NCBI RefSeq assembly: GCF_021412625.1
Contig: NZ_JAKCFI010000023.1
Span: 1 to 61,628 of the forward strand
Length of the DNA: 61,628 bases
Source: Myxococcus stipitatus
Lineage (GTDB): Bacteria; Myxococcota; Myxococcia; Myxococcales; Myxococcaceae
Direction: 5' to 3'
The position numbers and the translations under genes are program-made. Within the stretch, counting starts at the first letter, position 1, and each line of letters opens with the position of its first letter. Below are positions 24,258 through 32,618 of the stretch, in pieces. The notes below the pieces were generated by a model. It was not told the origin of the DNA, ran no database searches, and saw only the letters and a list, made by a program, of their open reading frames with translations.

Positions 24258-26189
24258 ATGGCGGCACGTCTGACTCGAAGCGTCCTCGTCGCGATGTGTT
24301 TTGTGAGCGCCGGCATCACACCGGCGGCAGCTCAATCGGACCTGCTCGGCAGCAAACGTGGCGGGCACTACTGGTTCGAGTTCTGTGCGGGCAAGTCCGA
24401 TGCGACGCTCTTGCCGCCCGACCCACGGTCACTCGTGACGCCGACGTCGAACAAGCACGTCGTCTTCAATGTGGAGTGGCACTCGTGCATGGACCGGGCT
24501 CCGCTGACATGTGGCGAGCTGCGGTCGAGCAACGCGGCTGGAGGGCGGCTGCTCGGCGGAAACGGAAGTCCCGATGCCGGCTGGGAGTTCAGCGGCCATT
24601 CCGCCTGGAGTCTCTGGTCGATGTCGGCGTCCCAGTACAACGCGCTGTGGCTGAAGTGGGGCCTGCCGTTTCGCCCTTCCGACTTCGACACCCTCGTCGC
24701 CGAGCGCTACGGCATCCCGCTCAGCCCGCAACGCAATCCGTATCCGCTCCCGTTCGAGGATCCGAACCGCACGAACGGTGGCTCCGGCCAGTTGCCGATG
24801 GCACTGACCCAGACACGCAATCCGGACGGCTCGTGGAGCGGACAGATTGGCGTCACGTGTTCGGTCTGTCACAGCGGCCAGATTGGCAAGGCGAGCGACG
24901 GCGCGGGCCTGGGGGCGTTGCACGGCACCAACGGCCTCACCGACGTGACCCTGTTCTTGAGCGAGCTCGGAGGCCTCAACCCCGCCTTCACCATCGCCTC
25001 CCTGAACCGCATCCGCGGCACGGGCAACATCACCAACTTCCAGCTCTTCGCCCTGCTCACGATCTTCGATGCCGACGGGACGATCCCCGGCGTCTTCCTC
25101 AATCCGGAGCTCTGGGCAGCCGGCTCGACCGGCACGGAAGACCCGCCGAACTGGTGGAACCTCGGGCACCGGCCAGTGAAGTTCTTCGACGCCGGGATGA
25201 GCAGCGACGCCACGCGCATCGAGCTCTCGTGGTACATGCCGGGCGCCGCACTGCCGAACTACCAGGACGGCTACGACTGGATCCTCGACAACGAGTACCA
25301 GGCGAACACCTGGATGCTCGGTCTGAAGTCGCCGGCCTACCCTCTGCCGGTCAACACGGCCCTCGCGGAGCAGGGGGCCATCCTGTTCCACACGCTCGAT
25401 CTGTGGGCAGCGAACCGCAACAACCCGGTCGTGAAGCCGCAGCAGGCCGGCAACGGCTCGTGCGCGAGCTGCCATGGAGCCTACGCGCCGCGCTACGTGA
25501 ACGATCCGAACTTCCTCGCCAATCCCCTGTTCGAGGGCATGGCGGCCAACGTCACGCCGATCGAGGTCGTCGACACCGATGACGCCCGACTGCTCGCCAA
25601 CGACGGAGCCGTCGAGACCCAGGCCAGGTACAGCTTCTTCGGGTACGACGGTCAGGAGGGGTGCGCCGACAAGTACAACATGATCGGCTATCTCGCGCAG
25701 CCGCTCTACGGCATCTGGGCGTCCGCCCCCTACTTCCACAACGGCTCGGTGCCCGACCTCTGGAGCCTGCTCAAGTCTTCGGACCGGCCGCAGATCTGGC
25801 GTCGCAAGTCGAAGTCGCCGAGGTTCGGCGTCGTGATGGGATTCGAGACCGACCTCGCGAAGGCCTATGACCAGACCAAGGTCGGGTGGAAGTACGACAC
25901 GATTCCGTGCAGCCACCTGACCTTCTCGCCGTTCAACCACTGCAACCCGTGGGATCCGAACGAGACGCCGCTCATCGAGAGCGGGCTGTCGCTGCTGTAC
26001 GGCAACGGCGCGCTGGCCTGGAACCTCCTCGGAAGCATCGTGGCCCCGAGCTTCTCGAACTCGGACATCGAGGATCGCAAGATCTACAACACCCGGATGT
26101 TCAGCCAGTCGAACTCGGGCCACACGTTCACCGACGTGCTGACCGATGCGGAGCGCACCGCGCTGATCGAGTACCTGAAGACGTTGTGA
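24258..26189 (+). CDS. exported di-heme c-type cytochrome, RoxA/RoxB-like (putative rubber oxygenase)
   Basis: A 643-residue periplasmic or secreted protein. ATG 24258 follows AGGAGGG by 5 nt, and a signal peptide ends at PAAA about residue 25. Two heme sites are present: CSVCH at 201-205 and CASCH at 402-406. Their 201-residue spacing, the overall length and segments such as YLAQPLYGIWASAPYFHNGS and RPQIWRRKSKS resemble rubber dioxygenases RoxA/RoxB (about 680 residues, hemes about 199 apart), which cleave polyisoprene. RoxA-like genes are known from myxobacteria. An alternative is another CcpA/MauG-type di-heme oxidase or peroxidase. The TetR beside it probably controls expression. Confidence 0.72.
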   Translation: MAARLTRSVLVAMCFVSAGITPAAAQSDLLGSKRGGHYWFEFCAGKSDATLLPPDPRSLVTPTSNKHVVFNVEWHSCMDRAPLTCGELRSSNAAGGRLLGGNGSPDAGWEFSGHSAWSLWSMSASQYNALWLKWGLPFRPSDFDTLVAERYGIPLSPQRNPYPLPFEDPNRTNGGSGQLPMALTQTRNPDGSWSGQIGVTCSVCHSGQIGKASDGAGLGALHGTNGLTDVTLFLSELGGLNPAFTIASLNRIRGTGNITNFQLFALLTIFDADGTIPGVFLNPELWAAGSTGTEDPPNWWNLGHRPVKFFDAGMSSDATRIELSWYMPGAALPNYQDGYDWILDNEYQANTWMLGLKSPAYPLPVNTALAEQGAILFHTLDLWAANRNNPVVKPQQAGNGSCASCHGAYAPRYVNDPNFLANPLFEGMAANVTPIEVVDTDDARLLANDGAVETQARYSFFGYDGQEGCADKYNMIGYLAQPLYGIWASAPYFHNGSVPDLWSLLKSSDRPQIWRRKSKSPRFGVVMGFETDLAKAYDQTKVGWKYDTIPCSHLTFSPFNHCNPWDPNETPLIESGLSLLYGNGALAWNLLGSIVAPSFSNSDIEDRKIYNTRMFSQSNSGHTFTDVLTDAERTALIEYLKTL

Positions 26190-26436
26190 GCCCTACGCCG
26201 GCGCGTGGCGGGGATTCGCTCGCCACGCTCCGGCACTGGGCTTGCTCCGCTTCAATGGACACCACCGAAGGGGCAGGTACAGTGTCCGACATGGCCGGAG
26301 CGAAGAAGGCGCGGCGGCCTCAGCCACGAAGTCAGGGAACTCAGGGCGACCGAGGACCAGGAATCCGCGCTTCCTGGAGACCCTCAGCACACCCGCCTTC
26401 CGCGGCATCGCCAACCTCAGCGCCGCCTTGGCGGGC

Positions 26437-27408
26437 TCAGGGGCGCTCGCTATCAAGCATCTTCATCAACATGGGTAGGTAGCGCGTGCCGGCGATCTGC
26501 TCTGGCGGCACCGTGGCCTCGATGCGAACGACATCGTCAGCGCCCAGCTTGACTTGCAACGCCATCAACGTGTCCTGCAGTTGCGCCACCGTTCGTGCCC
26601 CCACCACCGGCACGAGGTCCTTCCACTTCGACAGTGCCCATGCGATGGCCAACTGCGCCGGCGAGCACCCCTTCTCCTGCGCAACCGCCGCCAGTGCATT
26701 CACCAGCTTCATGTTCTTCTCGAAGTTCTCCGCGTGGAACCATGGCAGATGCGCTCGCGGCCCGGACTTGTCCGAGGGCTTCGCCTTTCCGCTGAGCAAC
26801 CCATGCGCCAGCACGCCATAGGCCGTCACGCCGATGCCAGCCTCACTCAACACGGGGAACAGGTTCTGCTCGGGTCTGCGGTTGAAAAGCGAGTACTCGA
26901 TCTGCAGGTCCACGATGGGGTGCACCTGGTGCGCACGCCGAATGGTGTCGGCGCCCATCTCCGAGAGGCCGATGTACCGCACGTACCCGGCCTTCACGAG
27001 ATCGGCAACCGCCCCCACCGTGTCTTCGATTGGCACCGCGGGGTCGAGCCTCGCCGGCCGGTAGATGTCGATGTGATCGACGCCCAGGCGCTTGAGCGAA
27101 TAGGTAATGAAGTTCTTCATCGCCGCCGGCCGCGCGTCAAGGCCGATGAACGCACCGTCAGGCGAACGAAGCGCTCCTGTCTTCACCGACAGCTTCACCC
27201 GGTCCCGCCGACCTTCGAGCGCCTTTCCAATGAGCAACTCGTCTCCACCCGCGCCGTAGAAGTCACCGGTGTCGATGAGGTTCACCCCGCGCTCAATCGC
27301 TTCGTGAATCACTCGAATGCCGTCGCCGTGGACGAGCGCTTCCGAGCCAAGCGCGATGGGAAATACCGCAGGGCCGCCGTCGCCGAGAGTCCTGAATTCC
27401 GAGTTCAT
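26437..27408 (-). CDS. aldo/keto reductase (pyridoxal reductase-like)
   Basis: A 323-residue AKR. ATG 27408 is chosen because the longer frame runs through the operator and the divergent tetR gene. Asp46 (LIDTGDFYG), Tyr51 and Lys76 (SVKTG) fit the tetrad, but the motif holding the fourth residue reads IDIYRPARLDP, with Ala where classical AKRs have His. That pattern is seen in the pyridoxal-reductase/Ypr127w-like subgroup. IGLSEMGAD and AYGVLAHGLLSGK are conserved. It is divergent from a TetR gene with a palindrome between them, so it is probably repressor-controlled and possibly involved in detoxifying aldehydes. Confidence 0.85.
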   Translation of the reverse strand: MNSEFRTLGDGGPAVFPIALGSEALVHGDGIRVIHEAIERGVNLIDTGDFYGAGGDELLIGKALEGRRDRVKLSVKTGALRSPDGAFIGLDARPAAMKNFITYSLKRLGVDHIDIYRPARLDPAVPIEDTVGAVADLVKAGYVRYIGLSEMGADTIRRAHQVHPIVDLQIEYSLFNRRPEQNLFPVLSEAGIGVTAYGVLAHGLLSGKAKPSDKSGPRAHLPWFHAENFEKNMKLVNALAAVAQEKGCSPAQLAIAWALSKWKDLVPVVGARTVAQLQDTLMALQVKLGADDVVRIEATVPPEQIAGTRYLPMLMKMLDSERP

Positions 27409-27427
27409 TCGCGCCTCTAAATTACAG

Positions 27428-27444
27428 GTTACAAATTTCGTAAC
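27428..27444. promoter_or_regulatory. palindromic operator between aldo/keto reductase and tetR
   Basis: GTTAC-aaatttc-GTAAC is a 5+7+5 inverted repeat, with looser similarity outward, in a locally AT-rich spot 20 bp before the reductase start and 37 bp before the TetR start. The position fits an operator that controls both divergent promoters. Confidence 0.6.
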
Positions 27445-27480
27445 TTGCAATGACCTGGCTGTCAAGGGGATCGTCCCGCC

Positions 27481-28068
27481 ATGCCGCGGACCGGACTCAC
27501 AGCCACCGAACTCAGGACCCGCGCGATCGACGTCACGCTCCGGCGCATTCGTTCGGACGGCTTCGAGAAGGTGCGGCTCACCGACGTGGCCCACGAGCTC
27601 GGCATCAGTCACGTCGCGCTCTACGCGCACTTCGCGAACAAGGAGGCGCTGCTCGACGCGGTGCTCGAACGCTGGCTCACGGAGGTGTCAACGGCGCTCG
27701 CGAAGGTGTGCGCTTCGAATCACAAGCCAGCCCAGAAGCTCGAGCAGTGGTTCGTGCAGCAGTACGCGATGAAGCGCGACCGCGCGCTGAATGATCGCGC
27801 CACGTATGCCGCCTTTGAGACGGCCACGGCGGCGAAGAAACAGTTCGTGAAGGACTACCTCGCGCAGCGGACGGCGCAGCTCGTCGGCCTGCTCGAGGGA
27901 GTCGGTGTCGCTTCACCACAGCACGACGCCACGGTGCTGCTCGACGGCATGGCCGGCTTCTTTCACCCACGGCTCATCCTCGAGAGCGCCGAGACGAACC
28001 GAGAGCCGGAACTCAAGCGCGTGTTGCAAACGCTGCTCCGAGGGCTCGGCCAGCCGCGTTCCCGGTGA
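27481..28068 (+). CDS. TetR-family repressor
   Basis: A 195-residue regulator with HTH VRLTDVAHELGISHVALYAHF at about residues 30-50, followed by KEALLDAVLERWL. The C-terminal region RVLQTLLRGLG and the GMAGFFHPRLI segment match TetR_C domains of YxaF/NalC-like regulators. It is divergent from the aldo/keto reductase and separated from it by the palindrome at 27428-27444. It is convergent with the reductase at 28225; a weak stem CGGGCCG/CGGCCCG at 28110-28133 lies between them. Confidence 0.88.
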   Translation: MPRTGLTATELRTRAIDVTLRRIRSDGFEKVRLTDVAHELGISHVALYAHFANKEALLDAVLERWLTEVSTALAKVCASNHKPAQKLEQWFVQQYAMKRDRALNDRATYAAFETATAAKKQFVKDYLAQRTAQLVGLLEGVGVASPQHDATVLLDGMAGFFHPRLILESAETNREPELKRVLQTLLRGLGQPRSR

Positions 28069-28224
28069 GCCCATGCCGAGACGATGCTTTCTTCCAGACG
28101 TGCTCGTGCCGGGCCGTGGCGGGCGCCGGCCCGAGCGTCGGGTCCCATTCGTGACGGAAGGCAAGGCCCCTCAGGCGCGGTTGCCTGGCCGGATGGGCGA
28201 GCTCGGGGGGCCCGCTTCACGGCC

Positions 28225-28935
28225 TCAGGGGCGCCGTGGGGTCTGCGTCGCGAAGAAGTGTTTCACCGCGTCGTCAGCGGCCTTCCGGTACTCCGGGATA
28301 CGGCTCCGGTCGGCGGCGGCGAGCGCTTCCTTCAGCGCTGGGGCGTCGAGATCCCGAGTGTAGCAGGGCGTGCCGGGCTGCTGGCGCCATGACTCCTCGA
28401 GGCCTCCCGCGTCGACCGGGTCGAAGCCGAGCGCATCGATGAGGCGCAGGACCTTCGCCCTGGCCTCGGGCGGTGCGCCGGAGACAGGGAGCGCGATTCG
28501 ACCGGGCGTGCCCGGGGGCAGGCCCTTCTCGGCGAGGGACTTGAAGTAGATGTTGTTGAACGCCTTGACCACCGGCCTCCCGAGCTGCTCGCTGACCCAG
28601 GCGCTCTCGGGCTGCCCGCCTTGGAGCGCGGAGATGGCGCCGTCCCGGGTCGGGTAGTAGTTGCCCGTGTCGATGACAACCACGTCTGCGGGCACGCCCT
28701 GGAAGAGGTCCTTCGGCAGGTCCAGCACCGCGCGCTGGGGGATGGTGACGACCACGACCTCTCCGCTGCGCGCCGCCTGGGCGGTCGTGACGGGCGTGGC
28801 GCCGATTCCGGCCGCGAGCTCCCGGAGCGAATCAGGTCCACGCGAGTTCGCCAGGAAGACCTCGTGGCCCAGCGTCACCCACTTCCGAGCCAGCGTGGCG
28901 CCGATGCTTCCCGCTCCGATGATGCCAATCTTCAT
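28225..28935 (-). CDS. NAD(P)-binding F420/NADP-oxidoreductase-like protein
   Basis: A 236-residue protein beginning MKIGIIGAGSIGATLARKW, a Rossmann glycine motif (GAGSIG at 7-12), then the NSRGPDSL loop typical of NADP preference in the F420-dependent NADP reductase superfamily. VVVIDTGNYYP and VKAFNNIYFKSL follow as in that family. Only the single Rossmann domain plus a short C-terminal cap is present, normal for the stand-alone bacterial versions, most of which do not use F420. AGGAGG 5 nt upstream supports the start. No F420 gene is near, so the cofactor is unknown. Confidence 0.83.
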   Translation of the reverse strand: MKIGIIGAGSIGATLARKWVTLGHEVFLANSRGPDSLRELAAGIGATPVTTAQAARSGEVVVVTIPQRAVLDLPKDLFQGVPADVVVIDTGNYYPTRDGAISALQGGQPESAWVSEQLGRPVVKAFNNIYFKSLAEKGLPPGTPGRIALPVSGAPPEARAKVLRLIDALGFDPVDAGGLEESWRQQPGTPCYTRDLDAPALKEALAAADRSRIPEYRKAADDAVKHFFATQTPRRP

Positions 28936-29116
28936 TCGTGCCTCCTGTGGCTGGGAGCCGCTGATGTGGACTCTCGACCGTTCGGGCCCCCCTATTAACC
29001 GCCGTCAACAGCCGCTGCCCGATGAAGTGGAGGCCGCGGTCCACCGCGCAGGAGCTACTTGTACGGCCTCATGGCGGGTCAGCGGCGTCCGACCGTCCTC
29101 GCCCAGGTTCCGCGCT

Positions 29117-29695
29117 TCAGCGCTGCGCGGCGTCCAAGGCAGACTTCAGCCGCGCATGTTGGCGCCGCAGCGTGTCGCCGAAGACATCCGGGTCATCCGT
29201 GCCACGCGAAACGATGAGTGCGCCCTGCACTGAAACCACGAGGTCCTCGGCGAGTTCGCGCGCCGCAGCCGCGCCGACGCCGGCCTCCGTCAGCATGGCG
29301 CCAACCGCCTGCATCCACCGCCGGAAGGTCTGGGTCAGCTGGGGATGAAACAGCTTTCGCGCGCTCCCCGTCACGAGCGCCGCGAGGATGCAGGGCCGGG
29401 TGCCGCCACCGTAGAAGGAGCGCAGGGCCGCGAACATGGCGTCGAGGCGGCGGAGGGGAGGACGTTCCGCGCTCAGCGCGCCAATGATGTCTCGCTCCAG
29501 CCAGGCCCTCGCCTCTTCGAGCACTGCCGCCCCCATGTCCTGCTTTCCGCCGGGGAAGTGGTGGTACAGGCTCGACTTGCCAAGGCTGGTGGCGGCCGAC
29601 ACATCCGTCAGGCTCGCGCCGTCGTAGCCGCGCTCACGGAAGAGCTCGAGCAGCCGCGCGACGAGCTCCTCACGGGACATGAGTGGGGCTGGCAT
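29117..29695 (-). CDS. TetR-family repressor (LmrA/YxaF-like)
   Basis: A 192-residue regulator with the HTH ASLTDVSAATSLGKSSLYHHF near residues 27-47, then GGKQDMGAAVLEEA, typical of the LmrA/YxaF/QacR-like branch. GAGAGG 6 nt upstream marks the ribosome site. A 20-bp perfect palindrome (29706-29725) sits immediately upstream of that site, so autorepression would block both transcription and ribosome access. The divergent alpha/beta hydrolase at 29841 is the probable second target, since a half-copy of the operator lies in its leader. Confidence 0.88.
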   Translation of the reverse strand: MPAPLMSREELVARLLELFRERGYDGASLTDVSAATSLGKSSLYHHFPGGKQDMGAAVLEEARAWLERDIIGALSAERPPLRRLDAMFAALRSFYGGGTRPCILAALVTGSARKLFHPQLTQTFRRWMQAVGAMLTEAGVGAAAARELAEDLVVSVQGALIVSRGTDDPDVFGDTLRRQHARLKSALDAAQR

Positions 29696-29705
29696 GGGTG
29701 ACCTC

Positions 29706-29725
29706 TCTGTACCTTTCGGTACAGA
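29706..29725. promoter_or_regulatory. TetR operator palindrome
   Basis: TCTGTACC-TTTC-GGTACAGA is a perfect 8+4+8 palindrome directly upstream of the tetR ribosome site. The right half TCGGTACA recurs at 29809-29816 within TGCACC-N8-GGTACA, 25 bp before the divergent hydrolase start, suggesting a second, weaker site. Confidence 0.72.
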
Positions 29726-29840
29726 CTAACGCCCCTACTCCCGACGCTCAAGGGTCAGCACGCAGCGAGAGTTGCGGCGCGAAATCGGGCCCTTTATGCA
29801 CCGAACGCTCGGTACAACGAGCCTCACCCCGGAGTCGCTC

Positions 29841-30854
29841 ATGTCTCCCTCGCAGAACTCTCTTCCCACGCGTCGCGCCTTCGGCCTGCTGGCCGCGGCC
29901 GTGCTCATGTTCGCCGCCATCCGTCCCACGCAGGCCGCCGCCGCCGGGAACTCCGCCGATAAACGACGTGTGGATGTCCAGGTGCGCTACCGCACCGTGC
30001 CCCTTGACGGAGTGGATGTTTTCTACCGGGAGGCGGGCCCGAAGGATGCGCCCGTGCTCCTGCTGCTGCACGGCTTCCCCACGTCCAGCCACATGTTCCG
30101 CGACCTCATCCCCGCGCTCGCCGACCGCTACCGCGTCGTGGCGCCGGACTACCCCGGCTTCGGACAGAGCGCGGCGCCACAGCGAGGGACCTTCGACTAC
30201 ACCTTCGACCGCTACGCGGACATCGTGGAGAAGCTGACCGAGCACCTCGGACTGCGGCGCTACGCGCTCTACGTCATGGACTACGGCGCGCCAGTCGGCT
30301 TCCGCCTCGCGACCCGACACCCCGAGCGGATCACCGCGTTGATCGTGCAGAACGGCAACGCCTACGACGAAGGCCTCGCCGGGTTCTGGGACCCCATCAA
30401 GACCTACTGGAGTGATCCCAGCCCGGCGAACCGCGAGGCGCTGCGCTGGCTCACGTCCTCGAAGGCCACGAAGTGGCAGTACACGAACGGAGTGCCCGAC
30501 ACATCACGGGTGAGCCCTGACGCGTGGACGCACGACCAGGCATTGTTGGATCGCCCGGGCAACGCGGACATCCAGCTGGACCTCTTCTACGACTACCGCA
30601 CGAACCCACCCCTGTACCCACAGTGGCAGGAGTTCTTCCGGAGCCAGCGCCCGCCGACGCTCGTGCTGTGGGGCAAGAACGACGAGATCTTCGTCGCGGC
30701 AGGCGCGGCCCCCTACCTGCGTGACAACCCCAAGGCTGAGCTCCATCTGCTGGACACGGGCCACTTCGCGCTCGAGACGCATGGGCCGCGGATGGCCGAG
30801 CTCATCGTCGACTTCCTCGCGCGCCATCCGGCGAAGAAGCGCGTGGAACGATAG
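29841..30854 (+). CDS. exported alpha/beta hydrolase with Asp nucleophile (dehalogenase/epoxide-hydrolase-like)
   Basis: A 337-residue protein. ATG 29841 follows GGAG by 6 nt. Residues 1-35 resemble an export signal (TRRAFGLLAAAVLMFAA, ending QAAAAG) with two arginines, possibly Tat. The oxyanion region is LLLHGFPTSSH. The nucleophile elbow reads VMDYGAPVG, so Asp replaces Ser as in haloalkane dehalogenases and epoxide hydrolases; GKNDEIF supplies an acid and DTGHFALE the His. It is not a carboxylesterase by this reading. Transcription diverges from a TetR gene with operator sites in between, so induction by a xenobiotic or epoxide-like substrate is plausible. Confidence 0.82.
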   Translation: MSPSQNSLPTRRAFGLLAAAVLMFAAIRPTQAAAAGNSADKRRVDVQVRYRTVPLDGVDVFYREAGPKDAPVLLLLHGFPTSSHMFRDLIPALADRYRVVAPDYPGFGQSAAPQRGTFDYTFDRYADIVEKLTEHLGLRRYALYVMDYGAPVGFRLATRHPERITALIVQNGNAYDEGLAGFWDPIKTYWSDPSPANREALRWLTSSKATKWQYTNGVPDTSRVSPDAWTHDQALLDRPGNADIQLDLFYDYRTNPPLYPQWQEFFRSQRPPTLVLWGKNDEIFVAAGAAPYLRDNPKAELHLLDTGHFALETHGPRMAELIVDFLARHPAKKRVER

Positions 30855-30864
30855 TCCCTCATGC

Positions 30865-30896
30865 AGACGGAGCCGGTTTCAAGGCCGGCTCCGTCT
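30865..30896 (+). terminator. hairpin terminator of the hydrolase gene
   Basis: A perfect 12-bp stem AGACGGAGCCGG (30865-30876) and complement (30885-30896) with an 8-nt loop starts 10 bp after the stop and is followed by CGTCCGT. A second pair of short inverted repeats (CTGTCGCT/AGCGACAG) lies at 30933-30972. Confidence 0.75.
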
Positions 30897-31099
30897 CGTC
30901 CGTGTACGCTCTGGTGGTGACGCTCTTGAAGCCTGTCGCTGCGTGATGAGTGGGTCCAGGCCACCAGCGACAGCGCGTCAAGGCGAGTGAGCGAGGCTCG
31001 ACCAAGCCCCCTTCGTTTCTTGACCCGAGTCAATGAACCAGGCGGAGGCCCCTTCTACTCTCGAGGCCACGACGGTGCATCACGGCACCGCGCCTCGAT

Positions 31100-31777
31100 A
31101 TGGACACAGCCAATCACAAACCCGGCAGGGTCTTGGGTCTCCTCTTCATCCTCCCCTTCTTCGCCTACGGAATCGGCTCCGCCGTCATCGGCTCGATGCT
31201 GGAGGGCGCGGACCCGCTGTCCCAGGTCATCGAGCACCGCCCCCGGTATGTCGCCGGTGCACTGCTCCTGCTCCTCAACTCCGCGACCGTGGTGGGCATC
31301 GGCGTGCTCTTCTTCCCCATCGGTAGGAGGCACCACCCGGATATCGCCCTGGCCTACGTCTGCGCGAGGGTGATGGAGGCGCTGTTGTTGACCGTGGGAG
31401 TCCTCTTCCTGCTTTCCATCCTCCACCTCGGGGAAGGTGCACGAGGCCTCGGGGCCTCCGGGGCGCGGGAGCTGCTGACCTTGACGACGCTCCTCGCGAG
31501 AGGAAACTTCTGGGCCTACCAGCTCGCCATGCTCGTGCTGGGAGCGGGCAGCGTGGCGTTCTGTGTGCTGCTGTTTCGCTCCGGATTGGCGCCATCCTCC
31601 CTGGCCCTGCTCGGAGTGGCCGGCTACGCGCTGCTGGCGCTGGGGTGTGTCCTGGAGCTCCTCGGGCTCCCCGTGGGAACCCTCCTCTCGCTGCCAGGGG
31701 GGCTGTTCGAGCTGGGCCTGGGCGGCTGGCTGATGGCGAAGGGGTTCCGGCCCATCACCCGCTCCGCCGCGGCGTAG
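31100..31777 (+). CDS. DUF4386 membrane protein
   Basis: A 225-residue integral membrane protein with about six hydrophobic helices: GLLFILPFFAYGIGSAVIG, GALLLLLNSATVVGIGVLFF, VMEALLLTVGVLFLLSIL and FWAYQLAMLVLGAGSVAFCV, ending with FELGLGGWLMAKGF, the typical DUF4386 C-terminus. Function is unknown across the family. Its 3' end overlaps the convergent crp-type gene by 23 bp. DUF4386 genes next to regulators are frequent, so joint regulation is possible. Confidence 0.83.
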   Translation: MDTANHKPGRVLGLLFILPFFAYGIGSAVIGSMLEGADPLSQVIEHRPRYVAGALLLLLNSATVVGIGVLFFPIGRRHHPDIALAYVCARVMEALLLTVGVLFLLSILHLGEGARGLGASGARELLTLTTLLARGNFWAYQLAMLVLGAGSVAFCVLLFRSGLAPSSLALLGVAGYALLALGCVLELLGLPVGTLLSLPGGLFELGLGGWLMAKGFRPITRSAAA

Positions 31778-32360
31778 GACGTCCGCCCCTGGACGCGAGG
31801 CGCTTGCGGATGCGGCTCAGGGACTCGGGCTTCACGCCGACGTAGCTGGCCAGTTGGTACTGCGGGACGCGCTGGAGGAGGTCGGGCCGCGTCTCGAGCA
31901 GCCGCAGGTAGCGCTGCTCAGGCGTGTCGATGACGTACGCGGCCAAGCGGTCCTGCTGCTCGGCGAGCACCTGCTCCATGGCGCGCCGGGAGAGGGACTC
32001 GAAGCGCGGGAAGCGCGCGTAGAGGTCGCTCTCCCTCTGTTCGGTGCCCACGACCAGCGTGGTGTCCTCGGCACAGACGAGGAAGTGCTCCGCGGGAGTC
32101 TTGTTCATGAAGCTGCGCAGGGAGAGCACCCACTGTCCTTCCGAGAAGAAGCCGTTGCTGCGCTCTTCACCGTCCACCAGGGAGTACTGCCGGACGCAGC
32201 CTTCCAGGACGAAATAGCATTCGGTGCAGACCTGCCCCTGCTCCAGGAGGAAGGTGCCCTTCTTGAAGGTCCCCACCACCATGCTGTCCAGAATCGCCTG
32301 GGCCTCCTCCTCCGAAAGCGGGGACAGCCTGGCGAAGTAGTCGAGGAGCTTGTGCTTCAT
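31755..32360 (-). CDS. Crp/Fnr-family transcriptional regulator
   Basis: A 201-residue protein with an N-terminal cyclic-nucleotide-binding jelly roll (FKKGTFLLEQGQVCTECYF, then VLEGCVRQYSLVDGEE) and a C-terminal region with HTH QYQLASYVGVKPESLSRIRK near residues 165-185. The usual cAMP phosphate-binding RxS signature is not evident, and no Fnr-type N-terminal cysteine cluster is present, so the ligand is unknown. It is convergent with and overlaps the DUF4386 gene. No clear ribosome site precedes ATG 32360. Confidence 0.85.
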   Translation of the reverse strand: MKHKLLDYFARLSPLSEEEAQAILDSMVVGTFKKGTFLLEQGQVCTECYFVLEGCVRQYSLVDGEERSNGFFSEGQWVLSLRSFMNKTPAEHFLVCAEDTTLVVGTEQRESDLYARFPRFESLSRRAMEQVLAEQQDRLAAYVIDTPEQRYLRLLETRPDLLQRVPQYQLASYVGVKPESLSRIRKRLASRGGRPTPRRSG

Positions 32361-32618
32361 GGGAATGAAGGGAGCGTAGCAGCCCGACAGCGAGGAGCCC
32401 CAGCCGCGGCGGCAACTTCACTGACGCAGGGGCTGCCGCCCACCGCAAGTATCGCACTGTCGGGGAGACCGCCCTGGAAGCGCGGCGCAGGGCGGTTCCC
32501 TTTCGTCCCATGCTCGGGACTGGCGCGTTGCACACCATGCGATGGAGCCCGAGGTGAGAGGGCAATTGTTGGAGGGGCGGCCACGGGATAGAAGTCTCCG
32601 ACGCGGAAGGAGGAGTGA

